Virus record (IMG/VR): IMGVR_UViG_3300033388_003217
Location: 1 to 23,780 of that record
Length of the DNA stretch: 23,780 bases
Origin: a virus
Strand: one strand, 5' to 3'
The notes beneath the pieces were generated by a model that saw only the letters and a program-made list of their open reading frames with translations, was not told where the DNA came from and did not search any database. Made by a program: the position numbers and the translations under genes. This document shows, piece by piece, positions 19,717 to 23,780 of this stretch (the first letter of the stretch is position 1; every line of letters starts with the position of its first letter).

Positions 19717-20324
19717 TAACAAGGAACCCTCGAATAATACTTAGGAATACCTGTGATGTTGAGCTGATCCAATTGACCAATGATACCGCCAGGGATTTGA
19801 AAAAGAGATTGTGGTTACAAGCCGGGGGTTTCTGCCCAGTTCTTAAACAAAAGGTAAAGGTTCGGGATACAGTTCTTGATCATAAGCATAAATTGAAAGC
19901 GCAGGAGTGTGGACCCTATGGTAGAGGGCTGGTCAGGGGGTCATTATTTGATCAGGTAAATGGCTTCGAGGGCATGGTTGCAAAGAAGTACAAAAAGCAG
20001 GGATTGCATAATTTTATTGAATTGCCGGAGCTGTTGAGAAACCTGGCAGATTATATAGAATTTCCCCCATGCCCACAACGCTACATTTACCCATCCGAAA
20101 AGCCAAGGGCTCCAAGGCTTATGAAAAGCGATTACAATAAGATTGAGAAGTATTATCCCCTGATGTATCCCAGGAGAACGAAAATACCTCCCTATCCCCC
20201 AGGCGGCATCAAAACAAGGGGAAAGGGGAAGAATAAGCATTTGATATACAAGGCAAAATTATCGGATAAATGGATCAAGCTCTTGGAGCTGGTTGACCAA
20301 TATGTAAAGGAGCATGGAAAATGA
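19713..20324 (+). CDS. Endonuclease VII-like (T4 gp49) Holliday-junction resolvase lacking zinc cysteines
   Basis: T4 endonuclease VII cleaves branched DNA during recombination and packaging. Residues 34-120 follow its layout: LWLQAGGFCPV, then VLDHKHK (54-60, with D56, H57 and H59 matching the catalytic DH), then GRGLVRGSLFDQVNGFEG (70-87, with N83 as the catalytic Asn) and a helix GLHNFIELPELLRNLADYIE. The four zinc cysteines of T4 EndoVII are mostly absent: only C41 remains, and the two after the catalytic motif are replaced. The fold must therefore be stabilised differently. The C-terminal third (125-203) is a basic, Pro-rich extension. Position after RecA and before Mre11/Rad50 suits a resolvase. 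Confidence 0.78.
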   Translation: MITRNPRIILRNTCDVELIQLTNDTARDLKKRLWLQAGGFCPVLKQKVKVRDTVLDHKHKLKAQECGPYGRGLVRGSLFDQVNGFEGMVAKKYKKQGLHNFIELPELLRNLADYIEFPPCPQRYIYPSEKPRAPRLMKSDYNKIEKYYPLMYPRRTKIPPYPPGGIKTRGKGKNKHLIYKAKLSDKWIKLLELVDQYVKEHGK

Positions 20325-20605
20325 AAACTGACAAATTCAAGATAGCACTCTTTATAGGTATTTTTATGCTTTTTTCATTGATGGGTTCTTATTTTAATCA
20401 TCTGGAAAGAAAGCAGACCCGCCTGGTATTAGAGGGGATTGAAACAAAGCAGACTCAGATCCTCGCATATCTGGCATGCCCCCCTGAATTGACGAGGGTT
20501 TACTACGATCCTGCTGTGGATGCACCCAAGGAGCCAAGGACAGAAATCCCAGTCAATGAGATGCTGATCCCAAAGAAAAAGAACCGGGGTGGGATGCATG
20601 ACTGA
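20321..20605 (+). CDS. Membrane-anchored hypothetical protein, 94 aa
   Basis: An N-terminal hydrophobic helix at about residues 7-24 (KIALFIGIFMLFSLMGSYF), preceded by Lys residues, then a charged helix (HLERKQTRLVLEGIETKQTQ) and a Pro-rich tail. This suggests a single-pass protein or uncleaved signal anchor; no lipobox is seen. AAGGAG precedes the ATG, which overlaps the upstream stop. It overlaps the start of the Rad50-like gene. Function unknown. It could be an inner-membrane accessory protein. Confidence 0.6.
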   Translation: MKTDKFKIALFIGIFMLFSLMGSYFNHLERKQTRLVLEGIETKQTQILAYLACPPELTRVYYDPAVDAPKEPRTEIPVNEMLIPKKKNRGGMHD

Positions 20606-21688
20606 TCACTTTGATAAGCTGGTATTAAAGAACTTCCTTTCATGGGAGAAGGGATCTTTAATTTCCATCCAGGGGTGAACATGTTTATTGGCAAATCCGA
20701 TGGAGGAAAGTCGGCTGTCATGGACTCCCTTTTCAAGCTATTTTATAACCGACCAATGGGGACTGATTTTCAATCTTGGTGGGGTGGGGAGACTTTGATA
20801 TCCTTGACGGCTTCTGGAATGAAAGCAAGATACAGAAAGGACAAGCTGGCCAGTTATGAACTCAAGGATCTCAGCTCCGGAAAGGTGACTATATTTGATG
20901 CGCCGAAAACAACCGTCCCTGACCAGATTACTAACTTCTTGAATATGGATCGCAAAATAAACTTCCAAAAACAACTTGAGAAGAAAGCTCCCATTTTCCT
21001 TTTAAGCGAATCACCGAGCGATATCTCAAAGCATTTAAATGAAGTAGCCCGGCTGGAAAATATAGACATCAGTCTTGACAAAGGAAAGAAGGAAGTCAAG
21101 AAAGGGGAAACCGAACAAAAGGCAGTTGACCTCAAGATCCATACCAAGACCAAAGAGCTGAAAAAATATGAAAACCTCGACAAATTAAATATGATGGTTT
21201 CTCATGCGGAAAAGCTCCAAAAGAATATAGACCGTAATAATGCCCTGGAATCGAGGTTGCATGAGTCCTTAGAGGATTACACCCAGGCACAGCAAAAGCT
21301 TAAAAAACTAAAGGAAAAGCTCGTCGTAGCCCCTATGATTCAGCATGCGAGCAACCTACAGGACAAAATCAAGGAATATAATGCGGCGATCAATGGATAT
21401 ACAAATTGGTTATCCGACATTGTTAATATCAAAAAGCGTCTAAGCATCATCCAGGATAAAAAGGAATTAGCCCCATATATCCGGCGATGCTCCAATCTGC
21501 TTGTGATCATAGCAGAATACGACGAAAAGATTGAAAAGCTTATTGAGACCAAAGACAGCATAGTCGAAACGAAAGATAAGATCGGGGTGACCAGGCAGTT
21601 AATCAAGATGGGCAGAAAGAAATTAAAAAAGGAATTTCCCATGACCTGCCCATTATGCAACCAAGCTGTACAGGAGGATTTACTATGA
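20598..21688 (+). CDS. Rad50/SbcC-like ATPase, N-terminal half with zinc hook (frameshift near 20655)
   Basis: ABC-type ATPase for double-strand-break processing with Mre11. From ATG 20598 the frame reads MTDHFDKLVLKNFLSWEKG, the expected first strand. It then stops at 20678 unless the frame moves by one base near 20655. The frame from 20642 continues with IFNFHPGVNMFIGKSDGGKS (Walker A, FIGKSDGGKS), a Q-loop-like region, a coiled coil of about 200 residues and the hook CPLC four residues before the terminal QEDLL. Restoring one G in a GGG run (GGGG) joins both parts into a 363-residue product. The half with the signature and Walker B is a separate gene at 23231. Alternatively translation starts at ATG 20642, which has no ribosome-binding site. 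Confidence 0.75.
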
Positions 21689-21933
21689 CATCATATTGCA
21701 ATTGTGCCACCTGTCAAAGGATTAATAAACAGATCTTGGAAAGAAAACCCCCTGTCCAGATGGAATCATGCCGGGCTTGCGGTAAAGTCCATCCTGATTA
21801 CAGATCAAAAGATGGTGTATTATTTTGTCCCTTTGCAATTGATCCGACATTCAAGGAAGAAGTAAAATCATTTCTTCCAAATACAACATATCCGTGGGCA
21901 ACCTCAAAGGATTTCAAAGATGAAAAAAAGTGA
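21685..21933 (+). CDS. Cysteine-rich putative zinc protein, 82 aa
   Basis: ATG 21685 follows AGGAGG (21672-21677) and overlaps the Rad50-N stop (ATGA). The longer frame from 21655 only adds residues without a ribosome-binding site. The protein has CNCATC (residues 5-10), CRAC around 29-32 and a further Cys near residue 48 in LFCPF, so one or two zinc sites are plausible. The C-terminal part is acidic to neutral with no known motif. It lies between the two halves of the split Rad50, and a link to that complex is possible but unproven. Confidence 0.62.
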   Translation: MTSYCNCATCQRINKQILERKPPVQMESCRACGKVHPDYRSKDGVLFCPFAIDPTFKEEVKSFLPNTTYPWATSKDFKDEKK

Positions 21934-22099
21934 TAAATGGGTCGTCATTCGAGTATCGGTTGAGGAGATGGATTATATCACCAGAGCACTCAAAGCCAGT
22001 TATGATTCTGCCTTCCTGCAAGGATTTACAAAAACAGCTGGATTCCTGCTCAATCTATATTTCAAATTGACTAAGAATATGGAGATTGAGGATGATTAA
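21920..22099 (+). CDS. Small hypothetical protein, 59 aa
   Basis: An ATG overlapping the previous gene by 14 bases opens a 59-residue frame ending eight bases inside the Mre11 gene. The product has a strand (WVVIRVSVE), a helix, and a second helix with aromatic residues (FTKTAGFLLNLYFKLTK). The order strand-helix-helix resembles ribbon-helix-helix proteins, but the match is weak. There is no strong ribosome-binding site. Function unknown. Confidence 0.5.
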   Translation: MKKSDKWVVIRVSVEEMDYITRALKASYDSAFLQGFTKTAGFLLNLYFKLTKNMEIEDD

Positions 22100-22970
22100 A
22101 AGAAGCTACAATGTGGATGGAATCTTGACCTCTGATTGGCATATGATGGAGAAGGAAAGGAATCCCCCATGCCGTACAGATCTGCATTGGAAAGCCCAAT
22201 TAAAAAAGGTCCGGCAAATTAGAGGGATGCAGAGGCTTTTCGGGTGCCCTGTTTTAAATGCCGGGGATGTATTCGAGCATTGGAAAGCCTCTCCAGAATT
22301 AATAAATTTATGTCTTAAATACTTTCCAAAAATGATGGCAGTGGCAGGACAGCATGATCTCCCACAGCATAATTTAGATCTGCTATCCAAATGCGCCTTT
22401 GAATCGCTTGTAAGGGGCGGTAAAATTAACTTCGTGACCGATTCAGGGCATTGGGGGTTCAATCATAAAAAGATTAAGTATATGACCATAAAAGGGCGCA
22501 CAATTGCTATGGCTCATATGCTACTATATAAGGATGAATTGCCTTTCCCTGGATGCAAAGCGCCGGACACCAACAAAGTATTCAAAATGTTCCCGGATGC
22601 TGATTTAATTGTGACCGGGGATAATCATATGACCTTTACTGCAAGGCAAGGCGACCAGCTCTTAATCAATCCAGGATCATTGACCCGGCATAAAGCGGAT
22701 CAGATAGATCATAAGCCCTGCGTTTTCCTATGGGATGCAAAAACAAATACGGCTATCAAGCAATTCTTAACTGTATCTCAAAATGTAATATCAAGGGATC
22801 ATATTGATGTTGCAAGCGATAAAAGGGAACAGGGGGAGGCGTTCATTGGCAAGCTCAATAACGAATGGATTGCTGACCTTGATTTTGATGATAATATTGA
22901 GAAAGCCCTGGCAGAAAATGATCTGGATAAATTAACCAAAAAATATGTATTAAAATGGGTGGACAAATGA
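22092..22970 (+). CDS. sbcD: Mre11/SbcD-like metallophosphoesterase nuclease
   Basis: 292 residues with the five metallophosphoesterase motifs: SDWHM (D15, H17), NAGDVFEHW (D59), AGQHDLP (86-91, Gln replacing the usual Asn of GNHD), AMAHM, and GDNHMTF with NPGSLTR. With Rad50/SbcC, such enzymes trim ends and hairpins and help process replication or recombination intermediates, like T4 gp47. I use ATG 22092, preceded by a GGAGATTGAGG region and overlapping the upstream stop. The C-terminal 60 residues are charged and helical and may bind Rad50. The gene sits between the two Rad50 halves, and ends four bases into the next frame. Confidence 0.88.
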   Translation: MIKRSYNVDGILTSDWHMMEKERNPPCRTDLHWKAQLKKVRQIRGMQRLFGCPVLNAGDVFEHWKASPELINLCLKYFPKMMAVAGQHDLPQHNLDLLSKCAFESLVRGGKINFVTDSGHWGFNHKKIKYMTIKGRTIAMAHMLLYKDELPFPGCKAPDTNKVFKMFPDADLIVTGDNHMTFTARQGDQLLINPGSLTRHKADQIDHKPCVFLWDAKTNTAIKQFLTVSQNVISRDHIDVASDKREQGEAFIGKLNNEWIADLDFDDNIEKALAENDLDKLTKKYVLKWVDK

Positions 22971-23230
22971 ATACTGAAAGAAAGCTTTTAAAATTAAAGA
23001 ATGAAATGAGGGATCTGGAGAAGAAGGAACAGCGTCTTACCGGAACCCTGGAAGCCCTTTTCAAAGCTGTAAAAAAGGATCTTGGTGATGATGATCTGGA
23101 CGAAAAGAATATTGTGAAAGTAGTCAGGGCGAAAATAAAAGAGCTGGAAAAGGGCAGGGGAAAAGCCCAGGATCAATTCAATGACAAGATGGAAATAATT
23201 GTAGAACGAACAGAGGCATTGGAGGCTTAA
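22967..23230 (+). CDS. Coiled-coil protein, 87 aa
   Basis: A highly charged helical protein (residues 1-35 and 55-87 as heptad-like helices, with a short break at DLGDDDLDEKN). It starts at ATG 22967, overlapping the Mre11 stop (ATGA), and its stop is immediately followed by the ATG of the Rad50 C-terminal half. It could supply part of the second coiled-coil arm of the Rad50 assembly, or act as a separate adaptor. I prefer the first idea weakly, because the C-terminal half itself begins with only about 45 residues of coiled coil. Confidence 0.65.
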   Translation: MNTERKLLKLKNEMRDLEKKEQRLTGTLEALFKAVKKDLGDDDLDEKNIVKVVRAKIKELEKGRGKAQDQFNDKMEIIVERTEALEA

Positions 23231-23780
23231 ATGAACCTTTCCAAATGTCGTAAAATAGTTGATGCCAAATTGACTGAGAGGGATTATATCCAAAAGGAGC
23301 TACTTGATCTTGAGCGCCAAAGTAAAAAGCTTCAAAAGGATAACACAGCCAGGAGTAAAGCCTACCTATTTATTGAGCAGGTGGCTGTGGCTACTCAAAA
23401 GGAATTGGAATACAATCTTAATGATATGGTAGGCGCCGGGCTCAATTCAGTTTTCGATACCCATTATGAATTCCATACTGATTTTCAAATCAAAAGATCC
23501 AGGCCGGAATGTCATATGTCCTTTAAGAAGGGTAAGCACCTGGTTGACCCTCTTGCCTTCTCCGGACTGGGGGCGGCAGATGTAGCGGCATTCTCCTTGC
23601 GTGGAGCTTCCCTTGCGATGGCTAATAGATACCGAAAGGTATTGCTCCTGGATGAACCCTTCCAGCATTTAAAAGGGGAGGAGGAAAACAAAAGGGTAAT
23701 CGACTTAATGAATACCCTTTCCCAAAAGATGGGCATCCAAATCATCTGCGTTAATGATGAGCGAGCGGCCCGGCATGATA
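23231..23780 (+). CDS. Rad50/SbcC-like ATPase, C-terminal half (partial at window end)
   Basis: Open from ATG 23231 to the window edge (183 complete codons), so the C-terminus is missing. Residues 1-45 are coiled coil. Then follow a FIEQVAVATQKELEYNLNDM helix, a FDTHYEFHTDF strand, the ABC signature-like FSGLGAADVAAFSLR (about 115-129), Walker B VLLLDEPF (about 141-148) and HLKGEEENKRV (D-loop region). The signature is SGLGAAD rather than SGGE. This is the other half of the nucleotide-binding dimer of the 20598 product. The ATG directly follows the upstream stop (TAAATG). Confidence 0.8.
   Translation, partial: MNLSKCRKIVDAKLTERDYIQKELLDLERQSKKLQKDNTARSKAYLFIEQVAVATQKELEYNLNDMVGAGLNSVFDTHYEFHTDFQIKRSRPECHMSFKKGKHLVDPLAFSGLGAADVAAFSLRGASLAMANRYRKVLLLDEPFQHLKGEEENKRVIDLMNTLSQKMGIQIICVNDERAARHD

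Noticed and set aside
1-23780. CRISPR arrays, insertion sequences or integrase/attachment sites
   Set aside because: No spaced direct repeats of CRISPR type, no transposase and no integrase were found; the only repeats are the D/N tracts, KKGG repeats and the 19-bp SD duplication.

Overview
This window is a fragment of a tailed double-stranded DNA bacteriophage (or prophage), cut at both ends inside genes. Every supported gene lies on the + strand. Most neighbours overlap by 1-20 bases (many ATGA junctions) or are separated by a few bases carrying a Shine-Dalgarno sequence. The genes form a replication, recombination and DNA-modification block; no structural, packaging or lysis gene is visible. 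The helicase, clamp, clamp loader, RecA and SD-led starts point to a bacterial host, but nothing identifies it. The sequence is AT-leaning and the proteins are lysine-rich.

Layout. 1-3282: end of a DnaC-like helicase loader, small unknown genes, a DnaB-like helicase with a cysteine-rich insertion, and an unknown protein. 3304-8494: a 7-deazaguanine DNA-modification cluster (queD, queE, queC, a phosphoribosyltransferase-FolE fusion, and a DpdA-type DNA transglycosylase). It is interrupted at 4542-5601 by a D/N-tract nucleic-acid-binding-type gene. 8491-9573: small genes, three of which resemble the N-terminus of DpdA. 9584-15045: the polymerase module: sliding clamp, a UDG-like domain fused to a 3'-5' exonuclease, a 12-cysteine protein, the polymerase domain as a separate gene, and a clamp-loader ATPase. 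15151-20324: a possible recombination mediator, a zinc-binding SSB with a very long internal D/N tract, a structured RNA element, a CopG-like protein, a RecA-like recombinase and an endonuclease VII-like resolvase lacking its zinc cysteines. 20598-23780: a Rad50/SbcC homologue split into two genes, with the Mre11/SbcD gene between the halves.

How it fits together. FolE, QueD, QueE and QueC form the route from GTP to preQ0, and DpdA would exchange guanine in phage DNA for preQ0, so the genome probably carries a 7-deazaguanine that blocks host restriction. The phage supplies most of its own replisome (loader, helicase, clamp, clamp loader, polymerase plus proofreading protein, SSB). It also has a T4-like recombination set (RecA, mediator candidate, EndoVII, Mre11/Rad50).

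Three genes show single-base frame disruptions: near 5118 and near 16977 inside D/N repeats, and near 20655 in a short G run. They may be sequence errors, real mutations or recoding sites; the predicted products are described both ways.

The least explained features are the DpdA-N-like mini-proteins, the D/N-tract proteins with frame switches, the structured RNA at 17494-17570 that could compete with the ribosome-binding site of the next gene, and the two split machines (polymerase and Rad50).
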